DNA of 64,000 nucleotides, taken from positions 61,905 through 125,904 of the forward strand of contig NZ_BILX01000014.1 in assembly GCF_004000785.1 (NCBI RefSeq), read 5' to 3'. The stretch is from Paenibacillus ehimensis NBRC 15659. Lineage in GTDB: Bacteria; Bacillota; Bacilli; Paenibacillales; NBRC-103111. Position 1 is the stretch's first letter. Every line of letters begins with the position of its first letter. A program made the translations under genes and the position numbers. Under the pieces are notes generated by a model, which was not told the origin of the DNA, did not search any database, and saw only the letters and a list, made by a program, of their open reading frames with translations. Below, piece by piece: positions 24,028 through 33,089 of the stretch.

Positions 24028-24915
24028 TTATCTCAAGTAATCAAGCAAGCTGGGCTGAATGATCTTTGCACCGGAAGATAAAGAGGCCTGATACACATTC
24101 TCATCCCGCTGCATTCGAATCATCGTTTCCGCCATGTCGGCGTCTTCCGTTTTGGAGCTCATGCTCGTCAGATTCATCTCGAGGTCCTTCAAACGATTGT
24201 CCATAAGATCAATCCGATTCGCTCGAGCACCCACTTCAGATCTAACTTGGGAGAACTTATCTTGTCGCACCTTTAACTTTTCCATGAAGTCGCGGGCCGT
24301 AGCCTGATCTCCATTCACAAAAGCATTTTGGATACCCTTCAGCACAGTAAATAAATTATCGTTTTCCGTACCTTCTCCAAACACTTCATTGCCGGTAATA
24401 TTAATCGGAATCACTACACCTGCGGAGAACTCATATTTAATTTCCGCCGTATCGGTCGATTCGGTACCGGTCGTATAAGGCTTTTTGTCCGTGAATTGCC
24501 CGTTAAAAATGTACTTCCCATTCATTTGGGAATTCCCCAAAGTTATAGCTTCATCGAACAAGGAACCGATCTCTTTGGCTATCGCGTTTAAAGCATCTTG
24601 AGGGTTCGTCCCGCTAACCCCTTTTACCGTCAATTCGCTTGCCCTTTGGATAATGTCATTAATTTGACCAAGAACCGTATCTGTATAGTCGACCGAGGAT
24701 TTAGCAAAATCAATGTTTTTTTGATATTGTTCGTTAATGGAAAGCTCGCTTCTGTAACGCAATGCATAAGTAATACCTACAGGGTCGTCCGAAGGCTTGT
24801 TCAATTTTCTGGCCGTGGAAAGTTCATTTTCCGTATGACTCATTCTTTTCACATTGTTGGACAGGTTACGAAGAAGCTGGGACTGCATCATCCCTTGGGT
24901 AACTCTTAATGGCAT
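24028..24915 (-). CDS. flgL: Flagellar hook-filament junction protein FlgL (HAP3)
   Basis: 295 residues from ATG 24915, which has GGAGGTG six bases upstream; the GTG at 24924 lies inside that site. Flagellin-like ends: N-terminal RVTQGMMQSQLLRNL and KPSDDPVGITYALRYRSEL, C-terminal ETMIRMQRDENVYQASLSSG. FlgL joins the FlgK ring to the flagellin filament. It is in the flgM-flgN-flgK-flgL operon. Confidence 0.97.
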   Translation of the reverse strand: MPLRVTQGMMQSQLLRNLSNNVKRMSHTENELSTARKLNKPSDDPVGITYALRYRSELSINEQYQKNIDFAKSSVDYTDTVLGQINDIIQRASELTVKGVSGTNPQDALNAIAKEIGSLFDEAITLGNSQMNGKYIFNGQFTDKKPYTTGTESTDTAEIKYEFSAGVVIPINITGNEVFGEGTENDNLFTVLKGIQNAFVNGDQATARDFMEKLKVRQDKFSQVRSEVGARANRIDLMDNRLKDLEMNLTSMSSKTEDADMAETMIRMQRDENVYQASLSSGAKIIQPSLLDYLR

Positions 24916-24942
24916 TGAAAACACCTCCTACTTGTCAAAAGG

Positions 24943-26502
24943 TTATCTACCTACAACACCCATACTGTTTATGACTTTATCCAGCATTTCGTCGAACGTT
25001 GTCATTGCTCTGGAAGCTGCACCATAGGCATGCTGGAATTTAATCATATTGGACATTTCCTCATCGATAGATACGCCGCTAACCGATTGTCTTCGACTGT
25101 CTACTTGATCCACCAGCGCTTTTTGGTTTTCCAACTGTCTCGTCGCTTCTTTGGACTGAACGCCAAGCTGTCCGACCGTCGACCTGAAATAATCGTCTAC
25201 CGTTCCTTCAGCTACTATAGCTCCGCCGCTTGCAAAAGTAAATTTCGTATCTTTCAGCTGAGAGATCAGCAGGGCTAATCCGTTATTTCCTTTAACCACT
25301 TTTTCCGAGCCACCCGATAATGCAGTGCGCATCGATGTGGCAATTTTATCCGGGTTGGCTGCAAGAACCGGATTCAGTTGAAAGCTCTCCGCCGTTATAG
25401 CAGTAAAGCCGCTTTTTGCCGTAAAGAAATCGCCGCCCGCCTGAATCGGATCAGACAAGTTGTACCCGAGTTTGTGGAGACCGTTCAATCCGTTGACTTT
25501 AACCGTCAAATCATCGGTAAGCGTACGGCTTGCCCCCGTATACTTGATATTGTTCAGAACCGTCCCTTCCGGCAATACGGAACCTTTAGGAATGGTTATC
25601 GTCACTTCGCCGTTAGCTATTGTGTTAGCCAACGTATCTAACTGCCTTTGATAATCTGATACATATCGCTCGCGGGAGAGAAGCATCCCGTGAACCTCGC
25701 CGCTATTAAGAATACCGGAATTATAGGCATCCGTTAACGCCGCCGCAGAAGTAGGAACTGCCGTTTGACCGTTCACCAAGTTTATCGTACCCATGTTAAT
25801 ATTATAACCTTGGTCGGTATCTTGAACGGTAATGTTTACGATTTGTGATAGCTGATCAACCAATAAATCTCTTTGGTCACGCAAATCGTTGGCATCGTCC
25901 CCCAATCCCTCGATCCTGAAAATCTCTGCGTTCAGATTCGCGATACCTATAGTAATCGAGTTCATTTGAGTGGCCTTTACGTCCACATTATTGGTTAAGT
26001 CTGTGGAAAGATCTCTGAGCTGCTTGCTCGTATAGTTGAATGCATCCGCCAATGCCATTGCATTCTCGCGTACAATCTTGCGTCCGGTTACATTTTCAGG
26101 GTCTTTGCTTAAGTCGGACCATGATTTCCAAAAGTTATCAATCACCGTACGAATACCGGTACTGCTTGGCTCATTCATAATAGCTTCCAACTTCTCTAAA
26201 GTATCCGCTTGAACGGTCCAAGAGCCCAGCCCTTTGCTTTCGTTTCGAAATTGATCATCCAGAAACCTTTCCCTTACTCTTGTAATGGATGTGAATTCCA
26301 CACCTGTGCCCAGCTGACCCGGCACGGCGGAATGCGACATGCCTACCGCTTCGATCGGTCGGGATGCGACCATATTCACAACTTGCCGGGAATACCCCGC
26401 CGTATTGGCATTCGCGATATTGTGAGCCGTCGTTTGCAACGCCGCTTGTTGTGTAAACAAGCTCCGTTTGGCTGTTTCTATTCCATGGAAAGTTGACCTC
26501 AT
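24943..26502 (-). CDS. flgK: Flagellar hook-associated protein FlgK (HAP1)
   Basis: 519 residues. The N-terminal rod/hook motif AALQTTAHNIANANTAGYSRQ is typical; the C-terminal helix IKFQHAYGAASRAMTTFDEM matches the HAP1 D0 region. FlgK links the hook to FlgL. Length is normal for Bacillales. It lies between flgN and flgL with short gaps. Confidence 0.97.
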   Translation of the reverse strand: MRSTFHGIETAKRSLFTQQAALQTTAHNIANANTAGYSRQVVNMVASRPIEAVGMSHSAVPGQLGTGVEFTSITRVRERFLDDQFRNESKGLGSWTVQADTLEKLEAIMNEPSSTGIRTVIDNFWKSWSDLSKDPENVTGRKIVRENAMALADAFNYTSKQLRDLSTDLTNNVDVKATQMNSITIGIANLNAEIFRIEGLGDDANDLRDQRDLLVDQLSQIVNITVQDTDQGYNINMGTINLVNGQTAVPTSAAALTDAYNSGILNSGEVHGMLLSRERYVSDYQRQLDTLANTIANGEVTITIPKGSVLPEGTVLNNIKYTGASRTLTDDLTVKVNGLNGLHKLGYNLSDPIQAGGDFFTAKSGFTAITAESFQLNPVLAANPDKIATSMRTALSGGSEKVVKGNNGLALLISQLKDTKFTFASGGAIVAEGTVDDYFRSTVGQLGVQSKEATRQLENQKALVDQVDSRRQSVSGVSIDEEMSNMIKFQHAYGAASRAMTTFDEMLDKVINSMGVVGR

Positions 26503-26520
26503 AACGTCACTCCTCTTTTC

Positions 26521-27024
26521 CTATGCTCTCGTATCAAACATGGTATTCCGACGAAGGTGATGGTCTTGTTGTTGAGTCGGTTTGGAATAAAACATATCAT
26601 TGTCCGGAGGAGCTGAAATAACATCTATCGAATAATTAATAAACGCGAGCGACTGCTCGATCATCTGTTGATTTAGCTCATTGTACTCCCGCAGCTTGCG
26701 GATGGTAGCCAGCAATTGCTTCTGGGAATCGACCAAGGTTCGCTTCTCCTCGGCATTAAAAATAATTTTGGTCAAATCGCTGACCGTCACCCGCGGATTC
26801 GGTTTGTATCCTTTTTCGATTAAAAAATTGCCGATCGCATCCACCCGCTGCTGGTCCAATTCCCCGATTCGCTTGAGCAGCTTGTTTTCTTTCGTTACAA
26901 TTTGCGTCAACTGCTCCACTTGATTGTGGATAAGCGCATGCTTTTTCTGCTCCGCCAGCTCCAACAAGGTGAGATGTACATCGTTCAGTTCGGACATGGT
27001 CTGCAACACGGCTTCAAAAGACAT
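26521..27024 (-). CDS. flgN: Flagellar chaperone FlgN
   Basis: 167-residue helical coiled-coil protein. FlgN escorts FlgK and FlgL to the export gate. It shows the long N-terminal helices (LLELAEQKKHALIHNQVEQL) and the FlgN-type RKLREYNELNQQMIEQSLAF segment. A GGTGGAG site precedes the ATG. Position between flgM and flgK supports the call; the B. subtilis equivalent is YvyG. Confidence 0.92.
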   Translation of the reverse strand: MSFEAVLQTMSELNDVHLTLLELAEQKKHALIHNQVEQLTQIVTKENKLLKRIGELDQQRVDAIGNFLIEKGYKPNPRVTVSDLTKIIFNAEEKRTLVDSQKQLLATIRKLREYNELNQQMIEQSLAFINYSIDVISAPPDNDMFYSKPTQQQDHHLRRNTMFDTRA

Positions 27025-27043
27025 GGCTCTCCACCTTCAAAAA

Positions 27044-27307
27044 TTATTTCAAAAACGGGAAAATTTTCTCTGCCAGCTTGCGTGCATCGACAACGTACGT
27101 CCCGGCTCTCACGGACTGCTTGAGCTCTTCCAACTTTTCGCGGTTCGCTCCTGCGGCTTCCGTACCTAGAAGTTCCTTAGCTTCGCTGGATATCTCAACT
27201 TGGTCTTTTTGCTTTTGCTTTTTCCCTGTGGCAAATGCCTGCTGCGCTTCCTGATTCTTCTTATATTGATTCACGGCACCTACCTGATTCGTTCCATTAA
27301 TTTTCAT
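27044..27307 (-). CDS. flgM: Anti-sigma-D factor FlgM
   Basis: 87 residues from ATG 27307, which has GAGGTG six bases upstream; the GTG at 27316 falls inside that site. The N-terminus MKINGTNQVGAVNQY and the C-terminal sigma-binding helices (QVEISSEAKELL, KLEELKQSVRAGTY, LAEKIFPFL) match Bacillus FlgM (88 residues). FlgM holds sigma-D inactive until the hook-basal body is complete. First gene of the flgM-flgN-flgK-flgL run, with a candidate sigma-D promoter upstream. Confidence 0.96.
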   Translation of the reverse strand: MKINGTNQVGAVNQYKKNQEAQQAFATGKKQKQKDQVEISSEAKELLGTEAAGANREKLEELKQSVRAGTYVVDARKLAEKIFPFLK

Positions 27308-27337
27308 CAAACTCACCTCGATTAACTACATAATAAA

Positions 27338-27372
27338 CCCACCGATTCAGCGTTATTACTTTTATCGGTGGG
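27338..27372. terminator. Hairpin between yvyF and flgM
   Basis: 9-bp arms CCCACCGAT/ATCGGTGGG around a 17-base loop, between the yvyF stop and flgM start. The minus-strand T-rich tail TTTATTAT is weak. The distal arm overlaps the candidate sigma-D -10 of flgM. Confidence 0.5.
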
Positions 27373-27389
27373 CGGTTTTTAAAAGTTTA
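27362..27389 (-). promoter_or_regulatory. Candidate sigma-D promoter of flgM
   Basis: On the minus strand TAAA (27386-27389), 16 bases, ACCGATAA (27362-27369), one -10 mismatch and one extra spacer base against TAAA-N15-GCCGATAA. In B. subtilis flgM is autogenously driven by sigma-D, which supports the reading. Confidence 0.45.
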
Positions 27390-27399
27390 GATGTATTCG

Positions 27400-27825
27400 T
27401 TATTTTGTTCGATCCTGCAAGCGGTCTTTGATAAGAAAAGAAGCATGCTTCTCTTGTTCGGCAAGCTGCTTTTTGCGCTGTTCGTCTTCGGCCAGGTTCC
27501 GCGCTTCCTTCGTCAACCGTGACCGGCATGCTTCGCACATGTTGTGCTCGCGAATCTGCGCTCCGCAAACGTCGCATTCGTAAGTCATGTTCGGATTATT
27601 TTTAATCGAAATGCGCCCTTCGCGGATAAATTTCACGATTTGTTTGACCGGCACTTCGGTCGCATCGCTTAATTCCTGTATTGAGCAAGCGCGGTTCTCG
27701 CGCAAATAGTTAAGGCACGTCTCGTACTGCTTCTCCATTTCCCGAATGCAGTTCGGACACAGGCCGTAATTGTTTTTCATGTAGATTTTTCCGCAGCGGT
27801 CGCAGTTTGCTACATTCAGACTCAT
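27400..27825 (-). CDS. yvyF: YvyF family flagellar operon protein (zinc-ribbon type)
   Basis: 141 residues from ATG 27825 (GAGGGG site); a longer frame to 27933 adds 36 unconserved residues overlapping the comFC end. Two cysteine clusters are visible: CDRCGKIY with CPNC near the start, and CDVCGAQIREHNMCEAC near residue 100, with a helix-turn-helix-like segment between (SIQELSDATEVPVKQIVKFI). The C-terminal tail is highly charged. YvyF is always encoded just before flgM in Bacillales. Its role is not established; a regulatory function is plausible from the two motifs. Confidence 0.88.
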   Translation of the reverse strand: MSLNVANCDRCGKIYMKNNYGLCPNCIREMEKQYETCLNYLRENRACSIQELSDATEVPVKQIVKFIREGRISIKNNPNMTYECDVCGAQIREHNMCEACRSRLTKEARNLAEDEQRKKQLAEQEKHASFLIKDRLQDRTK

Positions 27826-27934
27826 GTTAATTCTACCCCTCTCAAGAGCAAGCCCTATTACTCCTAGTTTAGCGGAAATGGTCGAAGTTTGCACTTCATT
27901 TTTTGTCGAAAATAGGACGTTTGCCGCAAACAAA

Positions 27935-28714
27935 CTATCTGGCCCAACTAATGCCGCACACTTCCACAGGAAGGGTCGTTTTTATTGCTTTTGAGCATTC
28001 GTTTAGCGTGCTTCCGGTCGTGTACACGTCGTCGATCAAATAAACCCGTACCCGCCCATGCCTGCATGCTGCCGCCACATGCGAAGCAGCTCCCGGGTTC
28101 ATTGCAAAAACCCCTTGGAGATCGTCCAAACGTTCCATTCTTCCTTTAAAGCTTTGTTTGTCCGTATGCCTCGTTCTCAGCAGCAGCGGAAGAACAGGCA
28201 AACCTGTCAGCCTTCCCAACTCGGAGGCCAGCTGTTCCGCTTGGTTGAAACCGCGTTCGGCATATCGCTGCTCACTCAAGGGCACGTAAGAGATGAGCTC
28301 GGAGACTGCCTTCCCGAAATCCACACCGCCGGACGGACCTTGCCGGTGCAGATGATAAGCGTGCAGCAGCATCGGGCCTAGTACGCTGCGAAGCGACTCT
28401 TGGCCCCGGTACTTATACAGTCCTAGCCATTCCTTCATTCGTTCGTTATAACGAACAGCGCTGCGGTTCTGGTCGTAGTACGTATCGGTTCGCCGGGTGC
28501 AGTCGGGACAAGCCTCGTAACGGCCGCACTTGGTACAGCGGACTTCGTGGATCCACGGGATCGCTTCCCAGCAGCGCCGACAAACCGGCAGCTTGCGAGT
28601 ACCGTCGTTCGCCGCTCCACAGGCGACGCAAGGCTCCATTTTGGAGGCCAGCAGCGATTCTGCCCCACTCAGGAGCCGACGCATCCACCTTCCGGCTTGT
28701 TCGGTCCAACTCAT
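27935..28714 (-). CDS. comFC: Competence protein ComFC (phosphoribosyltransferase fold)
   Basis: 259 residues. An N-terminal zinc-finger-like region (CVACGAAND, CRRCWEA, CTKCGRYEACPDC) is followed by a PRTase domain with the PRPP-loop motif YLIDDVYTTGST near residue 230. ComFC is needed for efficient uptake of transforming DNA, probably with ComFA. It is 17 bases downstream of comFA in the same operon. comFB, present between them in B. subtilis, is absent. More GC-rich than the glycan island: the 60-base line at 28561 has 40 G or C. Confidence 0.93.
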   Translation of the reverse strand: MSWTEQAGRWMRRLLSGAESLLASKMEPCVACGAANDGTRKLPVCRRCWEAIPWIHEVRCTKCGRYEACPDCTRRTDTYYDQNRSAVRYNERMKEWLGLYKYRGQESLRSVLGPMLLHAYHLHRQGPSGGVDFGKAVSELISYVPLSEQRYAERGFNQAEQLASELGRLTGLPVLPLLLRTRHTDKQSFKGRMERLDDLQGVFAMNPGAASHVAAACRHGRVRVYLIDDVYTTGSTLNECSKAIKTTLPVEVCGISWAR

Positions 28715-28731
28715 GGTTTGCGCCCCTTTTC

Positions 28732-30594
28732 TCAGTCGATATATCCCTTTTTCCGTGCGATGATGTTCATTTCGGCAATCTGTCGCTTGGCCTGTGCCTG
28801 CGAGCGTGTTTTTTCTTTGGCCGCAAAATACACTCGCCCCCGCGGATCTTGAGAAGATCTTCCGGCACGTCCCGCCATTTGCACAAGCGCCGCCGAATCG
28901 AACACCGGAGAATCGGCATCAAGAATAAATACATCCGACTTCGGAATCGTTACTCCACGTTCCAAGATCGTCGTGGTGACCAGCATCCGAATTGAGCTTG
29001 CGCGAAAATCGGTGACCTTTTGCGAGCGGTCGGCGTCTTTGGAAGAAGTACCCTGAACGTTGACGGAAGGAAACGATTGGCGAAGCAAAGCTACGAACGG
29101 CTCGACCATTGCGATTTTCGGGACGAAGACGAATACTTGCGCCCCCCTCTCCAACGAGGAGGCCAAGTGCCCCTTAAGCTTGCCGTTCAGCCCATTCTGG
29201 GCCAGCATTTGCCGCAAAGGCGGGCACGAGAGAAGCGATGGCTCGGGCAGCGGGTGACGATGGTACCTTGCCGCTACTCGCGCATGCGGCAGCCGATTGC
29301 GCTTTACAGCCCGCTGCAGCTCCTCCGGCGGCGTCGCCGAGAGCAAAATGTACGCTCCGTCCGAAGCGCATACCTGCTCGGCGGCATAGAGCAGCATCGG
29401 ATTGTTATGGTACGGATAAGCGTCGATTTCATCTACGATGACCAGATCAAACGCTTGCCGGAACCGCATCAACTGATGCGTCGTCGCCAAGGTTAACTCG
29501 CCTTGCTCCCACCGCTGCTCGCTTCCGCCATATAACGTGACAACCTTTGTATGCGGAAAAGCTTTCTCCAGCCTTGGCTTCAGCTCCAAGACAACATCAC
29601 GGCGCGGAGTAGCAATGGCAACCTTGCCTCCCTTGGCTAACGTGTATTGAACCATTGGAAAAATCATCTCCGTCTTCCCAGCTCCCGTTACGGCCCAAAT
29701 TAGGAACCGCGGCGCAGTGGAGCCCTGTACTTGTTCCCTTGAAAGGGACTTATTTGCTTTCAAAAACTGCAACGCCGAACCCGACGCTTCCGCCTGCACG
29801 TTGCTAAGCCCCCACGCTTGCAAGTAAACTTCCATATCTTCATCCGCCAAAGGGACATTGTTCGTATTCGGATTGCTGTTCACCCGAATGATCGGGGTAC
29901 AGTACCGCGATCTTCCCATAGTCAAACAAGCTTCGCAGTACGCGCACGGTCCGCCGCAATCCGCACAATGCGTCCAGCGAACCGGCGATGCCTCGACGCC
30001 CGTCCGTCCTCCGAACATTCCTTGGCTTCCGCAGCGCTTGCACTTCCCTTTCAATGCTTGGGGCAGCAAGGACCACCGGCGGCCTTCGCTTCGATCTAAC
30101 TCTACCCCGGCTTCCAACTCAATCCTGCCCTGAATCCAAGCGAGCTGTAAAAAGTATGCCGGCGATTCGGCAACAGCTTGACTCCCTTCATGCTGCATCA
30201 AGCCCATAAACTCTTCCATAAGCAGGTAGCGGCCTTTCAAGGATAGGCACATGGCATTCACCGTCATATTCGCGAAGTGTCTCGCTGCATTCGAGAGCCC
30301 CTCCGCCGTTCCGGGCCACTCCCAGAGCTTCCACGCTGCTACGGACTCCGGATGAAGGCCAATCTCACGGGCAACCGTTCGCAAGCTTTGCAGCAGTTCT
30401 GGCGAAGAAGGAGCGCCTTCCATCTTGCGCTTGATTTCGCAGGCTTGTCCGAACGATAAGGCGGGTTCCAGCACACGCAGCTTGAAGCGGCCGCCGGCTT
30501 GATCCGTCCAATAATCGCGGTCGGCCCGCAAATCCAAGGAAACGTGCCAGGAACAACCGTCTGCCGTCATTGCGGCATATACGAAAGCTTTCAT
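28732..30594 (-). CDS. comFA: Competence DNA-uptake ATPase/helicase ComFA
   Basis: 620 residues, longer than B. subtilis ComFA (about 460) because of an N-terminal extension of roughly 180 residues. A zinc-binding cysteine set follows (Cys185, 188, 210, 213, 217, 220, 223, 232). Superfamily 2 helicase motifs come next: TGAGKTE at 302-308, DEID at 388-391, LLSATP, and the C-terminal QMAGRAGRSS motif VI. ComFA is thought to power import of single-stranded transforming DNA across the membrane. Operon with comFC. Confidence 0.94.
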   Translation of the reverse strand: MKAFVYAAMTADGCSWHVSLDLRADRDYWTDQAGGRFKLRVLEPALSFGQACEIKRKMEGAPSSPELLQSLRTVAREIGLHPESVAAWKLWEWPGTAEGLSNAARHFANMTVNAMCLSLKGRYLLMEEFMGLMQHEGSQAVAESPAYFLQLAWIQGRIELEAGVELDRSEGRRWSLLPQALKGKCKRCGSQGMFGGRTGVEASPVRWTHCADCGGPCAYCEACLTMGRSRYCTPIIRVNSNPNTNNVPLADEDMEVYLQAWGLSNVQAEASGSALQFLKANKSLSREQVQGSTAPRFLIWAVTGAGKTEMIFPMVQYTLAKGGKVAIATPRRDVVLELKPRLEKAFPHTKVVTLYGGSEQRWEQGELTLATTHQLMRFRQAFDLVIVDEIDAYPYHNNPMLLYAAEQVCASDGAYILLSATPPEELQRAVKRNRLPHARVAARYHRHPLPEPSLLSCPPLRQMLAQNGLNGKLKGHLASSLERGAQVFVFVPKIAMVEPFVALLRQSFPSVNVQGTSSKDADRSQKVTDFRASSIRMLVTTTILERGVTIPKSDVFILDADSPVFDSAALVQMAGRAGRSSQDPRGRVYFAAKEKTRSQAQAKRQIAEMNIIARKKGYID

Positions 30595-30629
30595 GAATCA
30601 CCTGGTTTGAATTATTTTTTATGATATGA

Positions 30630-31028
30630 TTACATGTATTTGAAAGCGGTTTCTAAACCTTCGTTTTGGTTAAGCCGGACCACAACCACCTGTTCATCTG
30701 CATGCTTGAGGACCCATTCCTCCAAGTCCCGTTCCGCAATCGTACAGATGCTCAACTGATGCTCCAGACTTAACCTTCGGGCAATCTCAAGCGTATCGTC
30801 TGTCGAACCTTCGTCCGCCAGCGTCACCGATATCGACTTGCCCTTCATCCATGAAAAAAAGTACAGCGAGCGAAGATACCACTCCACCTGCAGCTGGTTA
30901 TTGTAGGTTTGCAGCACGTAATGCGTCGTTCGGGGCTTTCCGTATCGCCTCCACTGCCAATGGAGCCAATGGATGATAGCGACCCCTGCGGCGTAGCAAC
31001 CGATAATCCAAGCCAAGCCTAACATCAT
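30630..31028 (-). CDS. Small membrane protein resembling the N-terminal half of a GT2 glycosyltransferase
   Basis: 132 residues. A hydrophobic N-terminal segment (about 2-22) is followed by a Rossmann-like stretch: THYVLQTYNNQLQVEWYL then VTLADEGSTDDTLEIARRL, which resembles the nucleotide-binding half of GT2 enzymes. The DxD motif and the acceptor half are missing. GGGAGGG precedes two adjacent ATG codons. It sits between degU and comFA, where B. subtilis has the degV-type gene yviA. It may be a degenerate enzyme or a conserved small protein of unknown function; I do not recognise a named family. Confidence 0.7.
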   Translation of the reverse strand: MMLGLAWIIGCYAAGVAIIHWLHWQWRRYGKPRTTHYVLQTYNNQLQVEWYLRSLYFFSWMKGKSISVTLADEGSTDDTLEIARRLSLEHQLSICTIAERDLEEWVLKHADEQVVVVRLNQNEGLETAFKYM

Positions 31029-31115
31029 AGCGGCTCCCTCCCTTAACAGCAGTATATGCCGATTGAAGGGAGATGGTTCCTGCCAAGCCTGAAGGAAGGA
31101 CGCGATTACGAACCC

Positions 31116-31841
31116 TTACAGCGTTACCCAGCCATTTTTAATCGCGATAATAACCGCCTGCGTTCGGTCGTCAACTTCCATCTTCTGCAAGATGCTGCTG
31201 ACATGATTTTTAACCGTTTTTTCACTAATATACAGAAACTCGCCGATCATTTTGTTGCTTTTGCCTTCGGCCATTAAGCGAAGCACTTCCGCTTCCCGGC
31301 GCGTCAGCGGGCTATTGTCCATATGCACGTACTTCACGCCTGCTTCTTTCGACGTCGTGCCCGAGCCGGCAACGCCCTGCTCATCCAAATACGTCATGCG
31401 CCGAAGCTGATTGATCAGCTTCCCGGTTACTTTCGGATGAATGTAGGCATGTCCGGCCACCACGGAACGAATCGCATTGATTAAAGATTCCGCTTCCATG
31501 TCTTTCAACAGGTAACCGGAAGCCCCTTTACGGAGCGTCTCAAAGACGTAGCTCTCATCATCATGAATCGATAGAATAATCACTTTAATGTCTGGAAAAA
31601 TATCCTTTAATTTCTCCGTCGCTACGACACCGTTCTCCACGGGCATGTTAATGTCCATCAAAACGATATCCGGGTTAAGGGTATTGCAGAGCTCCAGTAC
31701 CTGAATGCCGTCGCCGCATTCGCCGACGACTTCCAGATCGCTCTCCATGTTCAGAATTCGTTTGACCCCCTCGCGAAACAGCTGGTGATCATCTGCTAAA
31801 ACCAGCTTAATCGGGCGTTTGGCGCTGCCCATAATGTCCAT
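31116..31841 (-). CDS. degU: Two-component response regulator DegU
   Basis: 241-residue NarL/FixJ-type regulator. The receiver domain carries the acidic pair Asp17-Asp18, phospho-acceptor Asp63 (VLMDINMP) and Lys in YLLKDMEAE; the C-terminal LuxR-type HTH reads LTRREAEVLRLMAEGKSNK and SEKTVKNHVSSILQKMEV. DegU governs exoenzymes, competence, motility and multicellular behaviour. It is 5 bases downstream of degS, so co-transcribed with its kinase. Confidence 0.97.
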   Translation of the reverse strand: MDIMGSAKRPIKLVLADDHQLFREGVKRILNMESDLEVVGECGDGIQVLELCNTLNPDIVLMDINMPVENGVVATEKLKDIFPDIKVIILSIHDDESYVFETLRKGASGYLLKDMEAESLINAIRSVVAGHAYIHPKVTGKLINQLRRMTYLDEQGVAGSGTTSKEAGVKYVHMDNSPLTRREAEVLRLMAEGKSNKMIGEFLYISEKTVKNHVSSILQKMEVDDRTQAVIIAIKNGWVTL

Positions 31842-31846
31842 ATTGA

Positions 31847-33001
31847 TTACTCCTCCTTGGATTCTGACTTGATCGGGATGACCATGGATAGTTTAGTTCC
31901 CGCCCCTGGCGCCGATTCGATGTCCATTCGCCCCTCGAGCAGCTCTACGCGCTCACGCATGCCCATTAAGCCGTAATGACTGCCGCGTGCAATCTTCTTG
32001 TCGATATTGTCGGTGATGAAACCAACGCCATTATCGGATACGGTTATTTTAATCATCTGCTGCTGGAACGTAAGCTCCAGTGAGACATGGGAGGCTTCCG
32101 CGTGCTTGAGGACGTTAGAGAACGCTTCCTGTACCAAGCGGTATACCGCTACCTCCATACCGGAAGGCAGGCGGACTTCTTTTCCGACCAGCTCGATTCT
32201 GGTGCGAATTTTCGTTCTCTCCTCGTAATCCTGCACAAACTTACGCAAGGTGGGGACTAATCCGAGGTCGTCAAGCGCCATGGGACGAAGATTGAAAATG
32301 ATTTTGCGAACCTCTTCAATCCCGCCCCGGACACCCGTTTTCAAATCATTCAGTTCATCTTTTACGGCATTATAGGCCTGCTTGGCCAACATGCGCTCGG
32401 TAATTTCAGTGCGAAGGACCATGTTTGCCATATTTTGCGCAAGGCCGTCGTGAATTTCCCGGGCAATTCTCTTTCGTTCCTCTTCCTGTGCCAAAATGAT
32501 TTTAAGACCCAGCAGCTGCCGGTTTTTGGCCGATTCCAGAAGACGTGTCACTTGATTGAGATCGCCGGATAAGTACTCGAGCACTACATTGAATTGAGAG
32601 ACTAAAGACTCTGCCCGTTCCAGCTGTTTGTCGACATTTTTCAACCGCTTCTGCAGGTCGTCCCGTCGTGCTTTCAAGTGCAGCTCTTTTTCCCGGTGAA
32701 TGGCCAGCTGGGCTTGCAGTTGGGTTGCCGCCTCATATGCCGCCCGAATATCTTCCTCATTGAAGCGCTTGAAATCGCGGCTCACTTCGGTCAAACGAAC
32801 ACGGGAGCGTCGGTACTCCACCTCAAATCGATCCACCGTATCGATCGTTCGGGTCGTTTCCTCAATCACCGACTGCAATTCCTTGTTCAGCGCTTCACGT
32901 TCAGCCCGGACGCTCTCACAGATCTCAAAAATTTGGTACTTGCTGTTTTCCATGACATCAATGGCATTTCTGATGACGCGGTCAAAAACGTCGACTTGCA
33001 T
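31847..33001 (-). CDS. degS: Sensor histidine kinase DegS
   Basis: 384-residue cytoplasmic kinase without membrane segments. A long N-terminal coiled-coil sensor region (about 25-165) precedes the HisKA_3 dimerisation domain with phospho-acceptor His184 in REIHDGLAQNM and a HATPase_c domain (VSDNGVGF, GLMGMRERVELLEG). AAGGAG precedes the ATG by about 10 bases. It is paired with degU. The short spacer at 33002-33089 separates it from an unrelated gene. Confidence 0.97.
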   Translation of the reverse strand: MQVDVFDRVIRNAIDVMENSKYQIFEICESVRAEREALNKELQSVIEETTRTIDTVDRFEVEYRRSRVRLTEVSRDFKRFNEEDIRAAYEAATQLQAQLAIHREKELHLKARRDDLQKRLKNVDKQLERAESLVSQFNVVLEYLSGDLNQVTRLLESAKNRQLLGLKIILAQEEERKRIAREIHDGLAQNMANMVLRTEITERMLAKQAYNAVKDELNDLKTGVRGGIEEVRKIIFNLRPMALDDLGLVPTLRKFVQDYEERTKIRTRIELVGKEVRLPSGMEVAVYRLVQEAFSNVLKHAEASHVSLELTFQQQMIKITVSDNGVGFITDNIDKKIARGSHYGLMGMRERVELLEGRMDIESAPGAGTKLSMVIPIKSESKEE

Positions 33002-33089
33002 CCGGACAAAGCTCCTTCGCCATTTTTCTCGGACGTACTAGCAATATAGTACCATATTTTCGGAAGATTGTGAGAGCTTATAGTACTAA

